Source of the DNA: Metridium senile
Lineage: Eukaryota > Cnidaria > Anthozoa > Actiniaria > Metridiidae
Direction: 5' to 3'
DNA length: 64,000 bases
Assembly (NCBI GenBank): GCA_949775045.1
Contig: OX459101.1
Coordinates: 4,719,465-4,783,464, forward strand
The notes under the pieces are model-generated. The model had not been told where the DNA came from. It did not search any database and worked only from the letters and a program-made list of their open reading frames with translations. A program made the position numbers and the translations under genes. Shown one piece after another: positions 25,601-38,942 of this stretch (position 1 is the stretch's first letter; each line of letters begins with the position of its first letter).

Positions 25601-28600
25601 TAGCAGTGTTGAAGTACAAGCGACTTCTGCAGCCCAACCAAGTGCATCACCACAAGCTGCATCATCTGCCATTCAAGAAAGTAGCAGTGTTGAAGTACAA
25701 GTCCAGCCAAGTGCATCACCAGCAGCTACATCTACATCTGCCTTACCAGAAAGTAGCAGTGTTTTAGTACAGATAACTAATTCTGTCCAACCAAGTGCAT
25801 CACCACCAGCTGCTTCAACACCTGCCTTGCCAGAAAGTAGCACTGTTGTAGTACAAGCGACTAGTGCAGCCCATCCCAGTGCATCACCACCTGCTGCTTC
25901 AATATCTGCCTTGCCAGAAAGTAGCAGTGTTGTATTACAAGTCCAACCAAGTCCATCACCACCAGCTGCATCATCATCTACCTTGCTAGAAAGTAGCAGT
26001 GTGGTAGTACAAGCGACTTCTGTAGCCCAACTAAGTGCATCACCACAAGCTGCATCATCATCTGCCATTCAAGAAAGTAGCAGTGTTGAAGTACAAGCGA
26101 CTTCTGCAGCCCAACCAAGTGCATCACCACAAGCTGCATCATCATCTGCCATTCAAGAAAGTAGCAGTGTTGAAGTACAATCGACTTCTGCAGTCCAACC
26201 AAGTGCATCACCAGCAGCTGCATCATCATCTGCTGTGCCAGAAAGAAGCAGTGTTGTAGTACAAGCGACTACTGCTGTCCAACCAAGTGCATCACCACCA
26301 GCTGCATCTCCATCAGCCTTGCCAGAAAGTATCAGTTTTGTAATGCAGATAACTACTTCAGCCAAACCAAGTGCACCACCACCAGCTGCTTCAACATCTG
26401 CCTTGCCAGAAAGTAGCACTGTTGTAGTACAAGCGACTTCTGCAGCCCAACCAAGTGCATCACTACAAGCTGCATCATCATCTGCCTTGCCAGAAAGTAT
26501 CAGTGTTGTAGTACAAGTCCAGCCAAGTGCATCACCAGCAGCTGCATCTACATCTGCCTTGCCAGAAAGTAGCACTGTTGTAGTACAAGCGACTTCTGCA
26601 GCCCAACCAAGTGCATCACTACAAGCTGCATCATCATCTGCCTTGCCAGAAAGTATCAGTGTTGTAGTACAAGTCCAGCCAAGTGCATCACCAGCAGCTG
26701 CATCTACATCTGCCTTACCAGAAAGTAGCAGTGTTTTAGTACAGATAACTAATTCTGTCCAACCAAGTGCATCACCACCAGCTGCTTCAACACCTGCCTT
26801 GCCAGAAAGTAGCACTGTTGTAGTACAAGCGACTAGTGCAGTCCATCCCAGTGCATCACCACCTGCTGCTTCAATATCTGCCATTCAAGAAAGTAGCAGT
26901 GTTGTAGTACAAGTCCAACCAAGTCCATCACCACCAGCTGCTTCAACATCAGCCTTGCCAGAAAGTAGCACTGTTGTAGTACAAGCGACTAGTGCAGCCC
27001 ATCCAAGTGCATCACCAACTGCTGCTTCAACATCTGCCTTGCCAGAAAGTAGCACTGTTGTAGTACAAGTCCAACCAAGTGCATCACCACCAGCTGCATC
27101 ATCATCTACCTTGCCTGAAAGTAGCAGTGTGGTAATACAAGCGACAACTGCAGCCCAACCAAGTGCATCACCAAAAGCTGCATCATCATTTTTAGTGTTA
27201 CAAAGTAGCAGTGTTGTAATGCAGATTACTACTTCAGCCCAACCAAGTGCATCACCACCAGCTGCTTCAACATCTGCCTTGCCAGAAAGTAGCAGTGTTG
27301 TAGTACAAGTCCAAGCAAGTGCATCACCACCAGCTGCTTCAACATCTGCCTTGCCAGAAAGTAGTACTGTTGTAGTACAAGCGACTTCTGCGGCCCAACC
27401 AAGTGCATCACCACAAGCTGCATCATCATCTGCCATGCCAGAAAGTAGCAGTGTGGTAGTACAAGCGACTACTGCAGCCCAACCAAGTGCATCACCATCA
27501 GCTGCATCATCATCTTCTGTGTTAAAACGTACCAGTGTTGTAGTACAAACGACTACTGCAGCCCAACCAAGTGCATCAGCAGCAGCTGCATCTACATCTG
27601 CCTTGCCAGAAAGTAGCAGTGTTGTAGTACAAGCGACTACTGCAGTCCAACCAAGTCCATCACCACAAGCTGCATCTACCTCTGACTTACCAGAAAGTAG
27701 CAGTGTTTTAGTACAGATAACTACTGCTGTCCAACCAAGTGCATCACTACCAGCTGCATCAACATTTGCCTTGCCAGAAAGTAGCAGTGTTGTAGTACAA
27801 GTCCAACCAAGTCCATCTCCGCCAGCTGCATCAACATCTGCCTTGCCAGAAAGTATCAGTGTTGTAGTACAGGCAACTACTGCAGCCCAACCAAGTGCAT
27901 CACCACCATCTGCATCAACATCTGCCTTGCCAGAAAGTATCAGTGTTGTAGTACAGGCAACTACTGCAGCCCAACCAAGTGCATCACCACAAGCTGCATC
28001 ATCATCTGCCATTCAAGAAAGTAGCACTGTTGTAGTACAAGCGACTTCTGCAGTCCAACCAAGTGCATCACCACAAGCTGCATCATTATCTGCCATGCCA
28101 GAAAGTAGCAGTGTGGTAGTACAAGCAACTACTGCAGTCCAACCAAGTCCATCACCACAAGCTGTATCTACATCTGCCTTACCAGAAAGTAGCAGTGTTG
28201 TAGTACAGATAACTACTGCTGCAGCCCAACCAACTGTATCACCAGCAGCTGCATCTACATCTGCCTTGCCAAAACGTAGCAGTGTTGTAGAACAAGTGAC
28301 TACTGCTGTCCAACCAAGTCCATCACCACAAGCTGCATCAACATCTGCCTTGTCAGAAAGTAGCAGTGTTGTAGTACAAGTCCAACCAAGTCCATCTCCG
28401 CCAGCTGCATCATCAACTGCAACATCATCAACAGCCCAATCAAGTGCATCACCACTAGTTGTATCAACATCTGCCATACCAGAAAGTAGCAGTGTTGTAA
28501 TGCAGATAACTACTTCAGTCCAACCAAGTGCACTACCACCAGCTGCTTCAACATCTGCCTTGCCAGAAAGTAGCACTGTTGTAGTACAATCGACTAGTGC

Positions 28601-31600
28601 AGCCCATCCAAATGCATCACCACCAGCTGCATCATCATCTGCCATTCAAGAAAGTAGCACCGTTGTAGTACAAGCGACTTCTGCAGTCCAATCAAGTGCA
28701 CCACCACCAGTTGTATCAACATCTGCTTTCCCTGAAAGAAGCAGTGTTGTAGTACAGGCAACTACTGATGTCCAACCAAGTCTATCACCACCACATGCAT
28801 CATCATCATCTTCCTTGCCAAAAAGTAGGAGTGTTGTAGTACAAGCGACTAGTGCAGCCCAATCAAGTGCATCACCACAAGCTGCATCATCATCTGCCAT
28901 GCCAGAAAGTAGCAGTGTGGTAGTACAAGCGAATACTGCAGCCCAACCAAGTCCATCACCATCAGCTGCATCAACTTCTGCCTTGGCAGAAAGTAGCACT
29001 GTTGTAGTACAAGCGACTACTGCAGCCCAACCAAGTGCATCACCATCAGCTACATCATCATCTTCTGTGTTAAAAAGTAGCAGTGTTGTAGTACAAGTGA
29101 CTACTGCAGCCCAACCAAGTGCATCACCACCAGCTGCATCAACATCTGCCTTGCCAGAAAGTAGCAGTGTTGTAGTACAAGTCCAACCAAGTCCATCTCC
29201 GCCAGCTGCATCATCAACTGCATTGCCAGAAAGTAGCAGTGTTGTAGTACAAGCGACTTCTGCAGCCCAACCAAGTGCATCACCACAAGCTGCATCATCA
29301 TCTTCTGTGTTAAAAAGTAGCAGTGTTGTAGTACAAACGACTGCTGCAGCCCAACCAAGTGTATCACCAGCAGCTGCATCTACATCTGCCACGCCAGAAA
29401 GTAGCACTGTTGTAGTACAAGCGACTTCTGCAGCCCAACCAAGTGCATCACCACAAGCTGCATCATCATTTTCTGTGTTAAAAAGTAGCAGTGTTGTAGT
29501 ACAATCGACTAGTGCAGCCCATCCAAATGCATCACCACCAGCTGCATCATCATCTGCCTTGCCAGAAAGTAGCACTGTTGTAGTACAATCGACTAGTGCA
29601 GCCCATCCAAATGCATCACCACCAGCTGCATCATCATCTGCCATTCAAGAAAGTAGCACCGTTGTAGTACAAGCGACTTCTGCAGTCCAATCAAGTGCAC
29701 CACCACCAGTTGTATCAACATCTGCTTTCCCTGAAAGTAGCAGTGTTGTAGTACAGGCAACTACTGATGTCCAACCAAGTCTATCACCACCACAGGCATC
29801 ATCATCATCTTCCTTGCCAAAAAGTAGGAGTGTTGTAGTACAAGCGACTAGTGCAGCCCAATCAAGTGCATCACCACAAGCTGCATCATCATCTGCCATG
29901 CCAGAAAGTAGCAGTATGGTAGTACAAGCGAATACTGCAGCCCAACCAAGTCCATCACCATCAGCTGCATCAACTTCTGCCTTGGCAGAAAGTAGCACTG
30001 TTGTAGTACAAGCGACTTCTGCAGCCCAACCAAGTGCATCACCACAAGCTGCATCATCATCTTCTGTGTTAAAAAGTAGCAGTGTTGTAGTACAAGTGAC
30101 TACTGCAGCCCAACCAAGTGCATCACCACCAGCTACATCATCATCTTCTGTGTTAAAAAGTAGCAGTGTTGTAGTACAAGTGACTACTGCAGCCCAACCA
30201 AGTGCATCACCACCAGCTGCATCAACATCTGCCTTGCCAGAAAGTAGCAGTGTTGTAGTACAAGTCCAACCAAGTCCATCTCCGCCAGCTGCATCATCAA
30301 CTGCATTGCCAGAAAGTAGCAGTGTTGTAGTACAAGCGACTTCTGCAGCCCAACCAAGTGCATCACCACAAGCTGCATCATCATCTTCTGTGTTAAAAAG
30401 TAGCAGTGTTGTAGTACAAACGACTGCTGCAGCCCAACCAAGTGTATCACCAGCAGCTGCATCTACATCTGCCACGCCAGAAAGTAGCACTGTTGTAGTA
30501 CAAGCGACTTCTGCAGCCCAACCAAGTGCATCACCACAAGCTGCATCATCATCTTCTGTGTTAAAAAGTAGCAGTGTTGTAGTACAAACGACTGCTGCTG
30601 CTCAACCAAGTGTATCACCAGCAGCTGCATCTACATCTGCCATGCCAGAAAGTAGCAGTGTTGTAGTACAGGCAACTACTGCTGTCCAACCAAGTCCATC
30701 ACCACAAGCTGTATCTACATCTGCCTTACCAGAAAGTAGCAGTGTTTTAGTAGAGATAACTACTGCTGTCCAACCAAGTGCATCACCACCAGCTGCATCA
30801 ACATCTGCCTTGCCAGAAAGTAGCACTGTTGTAGTACAAGCGACTACTGCAGCCCAATCAAGTGCATCACCACAAGCTGCATCATCATCTTCCTTACAAG
30901 TAACTAGCAGTGTTGCAGTGCAAGCAAGTACGGAAGCTCAATCAACTACTACCCAGGCAACTACTTCTGTTGAAGCAAGTCCATCAACATCAGCTGCATC
31001 ATTTCCAATATCGGGAAAAAGTACTTTTGTTGTTGGAAGTTCTGTTAAGATTGTAACTAGCTCAAGTTCAGTTGCGTTAGCGAGCACTATTTATTTAACA
31101 ACTCTTCAACTTTCTGTTAAAACTATTCAAGCTCCTGTTGCAACTACTCAGGTTCCAATTACAGCTACAACAACCGCTCCTGTTGAAACTACAATATCTC
31201 CTGTTGCTACTACAATAGCGCCTGTTACAACTACAACAGCTCCTGTTGCAACTACTCAGGCTCCTGTTATAACTACCAGGACTCCTGTTGACACTACAAT
31301 AGCTCCTGTTGACACTACAATAGCTTCTGTTACAACTACCAAAGCTCCTGTTGCAAGTACAAAAGTTCCTGTAGCAACTACAATAGCTCCCGTTATAACT
31401 ACAACAGCTCCTGTTGCAACTACCCAAGCTCCTGTTACAACTACTACAGCTCCTGTTGCAACAACAATAGCTCCTGTTAAAACTGCTACAGCTCCTGTTG
31501 CAACTACAAAAGCTCCTGTTACAACTACGCAGGCTCCTTTTGACACTACAATAGCTCTTGTTGCAACTGCTGATGTTTCAATTACAGCTACAACAACATC

Positions 31601-34600
31601 TCCTGTTGCAAGTACTTATTTTCCAATTACAGCTTCAACAACAGCTCCTGTTACAACTATTAAAGCACCTGTTACAACTGCAACAGCTCCTGTTGCTACC
31701 ACAATAGCTCCTGTTGCAACTACAAAAGCTCCTGTTGCAACTACAAAAGTTCCTATTGCAACTACAAAAGTTCCTGTTACAACTACAATAGCTCCTGTTA
31801 CAACTACAACAGCTCCTGTTGCAACTACAATAGCTCCTGTTGCAACTACAATAGCTCCTGTTGCAACTACAAAAGCTCCTGATGCCACTACAAAAGTTCC
31901 TGTTGAAACTACAATATCTCCTGTTGCAACTACAACAGCTCCTGTTGCAACTACAAAAGTTCCTGTTGCGACTACCCTGGCTCCTGTTGCAACTACAAAA
32001 GTTCCTGTTACAACTACTGAGGCTGCTGTTGCAACTACAAAAATTCCTGTTACAACTACAATAGCTCCTGTTACAACTACAACAGCTCCTATTGCAACTA
32101 CAATAGCTCCTGTTGCAACTACCCAGGCTCCTGTTGCAACTACAAAAGTTTCTGTTACAACTACTGAGGCTCCTGTTGCAACTACAAAAGTTCCTGTTAC
32201 AACTACAATAGCTCCTGTTACAGCTACAACAGCTCCTGTTGCAACTACAATAGGTCTTGTTGCAACTACAATAGCTCCTGTTGCAACTACAAGAGCTCCT
32301 GTTGCCACTACAAAAGTTCCTGTTGAAACTACGAAAATTCCTGTTGCAACTACAATAGCTTCGGTAGCAACTACAACAGCTCCTGTTGCAACTACCCAAG
32401 CTCCTGTTGAAACTACAAAAGTTCCGGTTGCAACTACAAAAGTTCCTGTTACAACTACTGAGGCTCCTGTTGCAACTACACAAGCTCCTGTTACAACTAC
32501 AATAGCTCCTGTTACAACTACAAAAGCTCCTGTTGCAACTACAATAGCTCCTGTTGCAACTACCCAGACTCCTGTTGCAACTACAAAAGTTCCTGTTACA
32601 ACTACTGAGGCTCCTGTTGCAACTACAAAAGTTCCTGTTGCAACTACAATAGCTCCAATTGCAACTACAATAGCTCCTGTTGCAACTACCCAAGCTCTTA
32701 TTGAAACTACAAAAGTTCATGTTGCAACTACAAAAGTTCCTGATGAAACTACAAAAGTTCCTATTGCAACTACAAAAGCTCCGGTTACAACTACTAAGGC
32801 TCCTGTTGCAACTACAAATGTTCCTGTTGCAACTACAAAAGTTCCTGTTACAACTACAATAGCTCCTGTTGTAACTACAAAAGCTCCGGTTACAACTACT
32901 AAGGCTCCTGTGGCAACTACAAAAGTTCCTTTTGCAACTACAAAAGTTGTTGTTGCAACTACAAAAGCTCCTGTTGCAACTACAATAGCTCCTGTTGTAA
33001 CTACAAAAGTCCCTGTTGAAACTACAAAAGTCCCTGTTGCTACTACAAAAGCTCCTGTTGCAACTACTAAGGTTCCTGTTGCAACTACAACAGCACATGT
33101 TGCAACTACAACAGCTCCTGTTGCAACTACGCAGGCTCCTGTTACAACTACGCAGGCTCCTGTTGCAACTACAATAGCTCCTGTTGCAACTACAAAAGCT
33201 CCTGTTGCCACTACAAAAGTTCCTGTTGAAACTACGAAAATTCCTGTTGCGACCACCCAGGTTCCTGTTGCAACTACAAAAGTTCCTGTTGCAACTACAA
33301 AAGTTCCTGTTACAACTACAATAGCTCCTGTTACAACTACAACAGCTCCTGTTGCAACTAAAATAGCTCCTGTTGAAACTACAAAAGTTCCGGTTGTAAC
33401 TACAAAAGTTCCTGTTACAACTACTGAGGCTCCTGTTGCAACTACACAAGCTCCTGTTACAACTACAATAGCTCCTGTTACAACTACAAAAGCTCCTGTT
33501 GCAACTACAATAGCTCCTGTTGCAACTACCCAGACTCCTGTTGCAACTACAAAAGTTCCTGTTGAAACTACGAAAATTCCTGTTGCAACTACAATAGCTT
33601 CTGTAGCAACTACTAAGGCTCCTATTGCAACTACAAAAGTTCCTGTTGAAACTACAAAAGCTCTTGTTGCAACTACAAAAGTTCCTGTTGCTACTACAAA
33701 AGTTCCTGTTGCAACTACAATAGGTCCTGTTGCAACTACAAGAGCTCCTGTTGCCACTACAAAAGTTCCTGTTGAAACTACGAAAATTCCTGTTGCAACT
33801 ACAATAGCTTCGGTAGCAACTACAACAGCTCCTGTTGCAACTACCCAAGCTCCTGTTGAAACTACAAAAGTTCCGGTTGCAACTACAAAAGTTCCTGTTA
33901 CAACTACTGAGGCTCCTGTTGCAACTACACAAGCTCCTGTTACAACTACAATAGCTCCTGTTACAACTACAAAAGCTCCTGTTGCAACTACAATAGCTCC
34001 TGTTGCAACTACCCAGACTCCTGTTGCAACTACAAAAGTTCCTGTTACAACTACTGAGGCTCCTGTTGCAACTACAAAAGTTCCTGTTGCAACTACAATA
34101 GCTCCAATTGCAACTACAATAGCTCCTGTTGCAACTACCCAAGCTCTTATTGAAACTACAAAAGTTCATGTTGCAACTACAAAAGTTCCTGATGAAACTA
34201 CAAAAGTTCCTATTGCAACTACAAAAGCTCCGGTTACAACTACTAAGGCTCCTGTTGCAACTACAAATGTTCCTGTTGCAACTACAAAAGTTCCTGTTAC
34301 AACTACAATAGCTCCTGTTGTAACTACAAAAGCTCCGGTTACAACTACTAAGGCTCCTGTGGCAACTACAAAAGTTCCTTTTGCAACTACAAAAGTTGTT
34401 GTTGCAACTACAAAAGCTCCTGTTGCAACTACAATAGCTCCTGTTGTAACTACAAAAGTCCCTGTTGAAACTACAAAAGTCCCTGTTGCTACTACAAAAG
34501 CTCCTGTTGCAACTACTAAGGTTCCTGTTGCAACTACAACAGCACATGTTGCAACTACAACAGCTCCTGTTGCAACTACGCAGGCTCCTGTTACAACTAC

Positions 34601-37600
34601 GCAGGCTCCTGTTGCAACTACAATAGCTCCTGTTGCAACTACAAAAGCTCCTGTTGCCACTACAAAAGTTCCTGTTGAAACTACGAAAATTCCTGTTGCG
34701 ACCACCCAGGTTCCTGTTGCAACTACAAAAGTTCCTGTTGCAACTACAAAAGTTCCTGTTACAACTACAATAGCTCCTGTTACAACTACAACAGCTCCTG
34801 TTGCAACTAAAATAGCTCCTGTTGAAACTACAAAAGTTCCGGTTGCAACTACAAAAGTTCCTGTTACAACTACTGAGGCTCCTGTTGCAACTACACAAGC
34901 TCCTGTTACAACTACAATAGCTCCTGTTACAACTACAAAAGCTCCTGTTGCAACTACAATAGCTCCTGTTGCAACTACCCAGACTCCTGTTGCAACTACA
35001 AAAGTTCCTGTTGAAACTACGAAAATTCCTGTTGCAACTACAATAGCTTCTGTAGCAACTACTAAGGCTCCTATTGCAACTACAAAAGTTCCTGTTGAAA
35101 CTACAAAAGCTCTTGTTGCAACTACAAAAGTTCCTGTTGCTACTACAAAAGTTCCTGTTGCAACTACAATAGGTCCTGTTGCAACTACAAAAGCTCCTGT
35201 TGCAACTACAAAAGCTCCTGTTGCAACTACAAAAGCTCCTGTTGCAACTACAAAAGCTCCTGTTGCAACTACAAAAGCTCCTGTTGCAACTACAAAAGCT
35301 CCTGTTGCTACTACGAAAGTTCCTGTTGCTACTACGAAAGCTCCTGTTGCTACTACAAAAGCTCCTGTTGCTACTACGAAGGCTCCTGTTGCTACTACAA
35401 AAGCTCCTGTTGCTACTACAAAAGCTCCTGTTGCTACTACGAAAGTTCCTGTTGCTACTACGAAAGTTCCTGTTGCTACTACAAAAGCTCCTGTTGCTAC
35501 TACAAAAGCTCCTGTTGCAACTACAAAAGCTCCTGTTGCTACTACGAAAGTTCCTGTTGCTACTACGAAAGCTCCTGTTGCTACTACAAAAGCTCCTGTT
35601 GCTACTACAAAAGCTCCTGTTGCTACTACAAAAGCTCCTGTTGCTACTACAAAAGCTCCTGTTGCTACTACGAAGGCTCCTGTTGCTACTACCAAAGCTC
35701 CTGTTGCTACTACAAAAGCTCCTGTTGCTACTACGAAAGTTCCTGTTGCTACTACGAAAGTTCCTGTTGCTACTACAAAAGCTCCTGTTGCTACTACAAA
35801 AGCTCCTGTTGCTACTACGAAGGCTCCTGTTGCTACTACTAAAGCTCCTGTTGCTACTACAAAAGCTCGTGTTGCTACTACAAAAGCTCCTGTTGCTACT
35901 ACGAAAGCTCTTGTTGCTACTACGAAAGCTCCTGTTGCTACTACAAAAGCTCCTGTTGCAACTACAAAAGCTCCTGTTGCTACTACGAAAGCTCCTGTTG
36001 CTACTACGAAAGCTCCTGTTGCTACTACAAAAGCTCCTGTTGCAACTACAAAAGCTCCTGTTACAACGAGAAAAGCTCCTGTTACAACGAGAAAAGCTCC
36101 TGTTGCAACTACAAAAGCTCCTTTTACAACGAGAAAAGCTCCTGTTAAGACTACTCAAGGTCGTTTCACAATACCCGCACCAACTTCACCGGTAGGTGTA
36201 TCGTTATGTCATTTTTATGCATTTTGCCCTTGGAGAACACATAGATAATACATTTGCTAGGCCACCCATGGAACAAAGCTCACTGGAATTTCTGACCACT
36301 AGTGCTTTTGAAATGACGATTTAAATCCCATACAAATCGGCCGCTTATATTGTATATATTACTTATCATTATCATTATCATCATCATATTATTATTATTA
36401 TCACCATCACCATCATCATTACCAGCATTATCATTGTTATTGTTGTCATAACCATCACCTTCGATAATTGTTATCACTATCATTATCATCATCTTTATCA
36501 TCATAACGATCACCATCATCGCAAATATTATCATCATTATCACCATCATCGTCGCCTTCATCAGTACCTTTATCCCTACCTCCACCATTAACACTCGTTA
36601 CCATGCTATCCTCCACCATTAACACTCGTTACCATGCTATCCTCCACCATTGACACTCGTTACCATGCTATCCTCCACCATTGACACTCGTTACCATGCT
36701 ATCCTCCACCATTAACACTCGTTACCATGCTATCCTCCACCATTAACACTCGTTACCATGCTATCTTCAAACAGAGCGGCATCACAGTCACATGTGGCGA
36801 GAACGACATGACCATAGAGATAGGAAAAGATGTCTATCCTCATCTCGACGCCACCCAATTTCATCTTATCGACGAGAACTGTGTCGCTGATACTAGTGGG
36901 GCAAAGATCAAACTAAAAACAAATCTAAACGCTTGCCAAACATCATTCGTTATGAAAGCTGACACGATTACTTATAAGAATAAAGTCATAGCTTTTGAGA
37001 TAAGCAGCCCGGCACCAGGAGATACCATTACCCGTGAAGATGACCTTACATTACCGTTTAATTGTACATATAAGAGAACACAGACAGTACGGGGAGCGAC
37101 TAGCTATGAGCCGAACAGACGAGTAGTTGCCGAAGAAGGTACTGTGATACATACAATAATCGAAGTGAAACTTTCAGTAACAATAATCGAAGTGAAATGT
37201 TCAGTAAAAAAATCGACGTGGAACGTTCAGTAACAATAATCGAAGTGAAACGTTCAGTAAAAAAATCTGGGTGAAACTTTCAGTAACAATAATCGAAGTG
37301 AAACGTTCAGTAAAAAAATCGACGTGGAACGTTCAGTAACAATAATCGAAGTGAAACGTTCAATAAAAAAATCTGGGTGAAACTTTCAGTAAAAAAAATC
37401 GAAGTGATACGTTCAGTAAAAAAATCTGGGTGAAACTTTCAGTAACAATAATCGAAGTGAAACGTTCAGTAAAAAAATCGACGTGGAACGTTCAGTAACA
37501 ATAATCGAAGTGAAACGTTCAGTAAAAAAATCGACGTGGAACGTTCAGTAACAATAATCGAAGTGAAACGTTCAATAAAAAAATCTGGGTGAAACATTCA

Positions 37601-38439
37601 GTAAAAAAAAAATCGAAGTGAAACGTTCAGTAAAAAAATGTAGACCGCATTGAAATATGGCGTCCAATTTTATTAACTATTGTTCTGGGCTGTCTAGCCT
37701 TGTGTTCACGTTGAAAAACATTGGAGCTTTCACATATGTACAAGCCTAGCCAGTCAAAGCGAAGCCAAGTGGTTTTAGACCTGATAAAACACGATCTGCG
37801 AGTTTATTGAACGGCTTCAAAAACTTTTTTTGTAAAAAAAAATCAAGGATTTATGAAAGTTTATTAGAGAAAATTTAGGTTAACGTTTATGTAAATTAGG
37901 GTGAATCTTTATTTTTAGTTAAAACACTCGTCATGGTTACGATTTCTTTTGTCAATTTCTCATGAATTATTAATGAGTTTTTGAAATAAGGACACATTAC
38001 ACATTACATACTAACCCCTAATTATTTGTTTCGATATTTATTAATGTTTGCAATGCCTTTCCTTTTTTAGGTGCTTTTGGTAATTTCACATTCCTAATGG
38101 ACCTCTACAGTGACGGGACTTATAATAAAAAATATAGGTTCAATGATTATCCAATCAGCGTCAACCTTAACGATCCTATATATGTCCAGTATAAAGTTGT
38201 ATCTGAGAAGGGAAATTTGTACGTCTTTGCTGAGAAGTGCCTGGCGACGGCTACGAGTAGCGAGACGAGCTCCCCTAGCTATGTCTTCATTGATAACGGG
38301 TACGACTTATTACAAAATATATAATCTATAAATTGATGGAATAGTTCATTTATTGACTTATTAACTGGTTGATGGATTGATTGATAGATTGATTGATTGA
38401 TTTGTTGATTGATTGATTGACTGATTGATTGAAAGAATA

Positions 38440-38473
<34 letters not shown>

Positions 38474-38739
38474 GATTTATTGTTTAATTGAAAGTATGAA
38501 TGTTGGATTGATGATTAATTATTTGATTGATTGAAAGAATAATTGATTGATTGGTTGATGATCGATTGATTATTTAATTGAAAGAATGAGTGAATGGTGG
38601 ATTGATGATTGCATATTCATTGATTGATTGGTTGGTTGGTTGGCTGATTAATAAGTCCTCCACATATTCATAGCTGTAAAGGTGTAAAGCGCTATGAGCT
38701 TTGGGATTAGCGCTATATAATTGAGGCATATTATTGATG

Positions 38740-38777
<38 letters not shown>

Positions 38778-38900
38778 CTGACTGACTGACTGATTGATTG
38801 GCTGATTGATTGGCTGATTGATAAGTCCTCCACATATTCATAGCTGTAAAGGTGTAAAGCGCTATGAGCTTTGGGATTAGCGCTATATAAATGAGGCATA

Positions 38901-38942
<42 letters not shown>

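Larger units (their letters stand above)
31100..36165 (+). repeat. Coding repeat array B: 21-bp heptad units (APVATTK-like)
   Basis: About 240 tandem heptads of the form [A/V]PV[A/T]TT[K/I/Q/T] follow array A after a short linker (STFVVGSSVKIVTSSSSVAL region). The unit is a Thr-rich mucin-type repeat. Because 21 is a multiple of three, several other frames are open throughout, including long Cys/Arg/Ser-rich antisense frames. These are shadows. Confidence 0.95.

Noticed and set aside
21986..30826. Many minus-strand frames reading GDALGWAAEVACTTTLLLSG-like repeats
   Set aside because: Antisense shadows of the 84/72-bp coding units; they break wherever a unit has a synonymous change that creates a stop.
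31635..36158. A 1507-codon minus-strand frame rich in Cys, Asn, Arg and Ser
   Set aside because: It is the antisense of the 21-bp heptad array. A repeat unit whose length is a multiple of three keeps several frames open. It lacks a signal peptide, splice context and any domain, while the plus-strand frame joins neighbouring exons in phase.
35179..36195. A Leu/Gln/Lys-rich plus-strand frame (LLLQLQK repeats)
   Set aside because: Alternative frame over the same heptad array, with no start context or splice partner.
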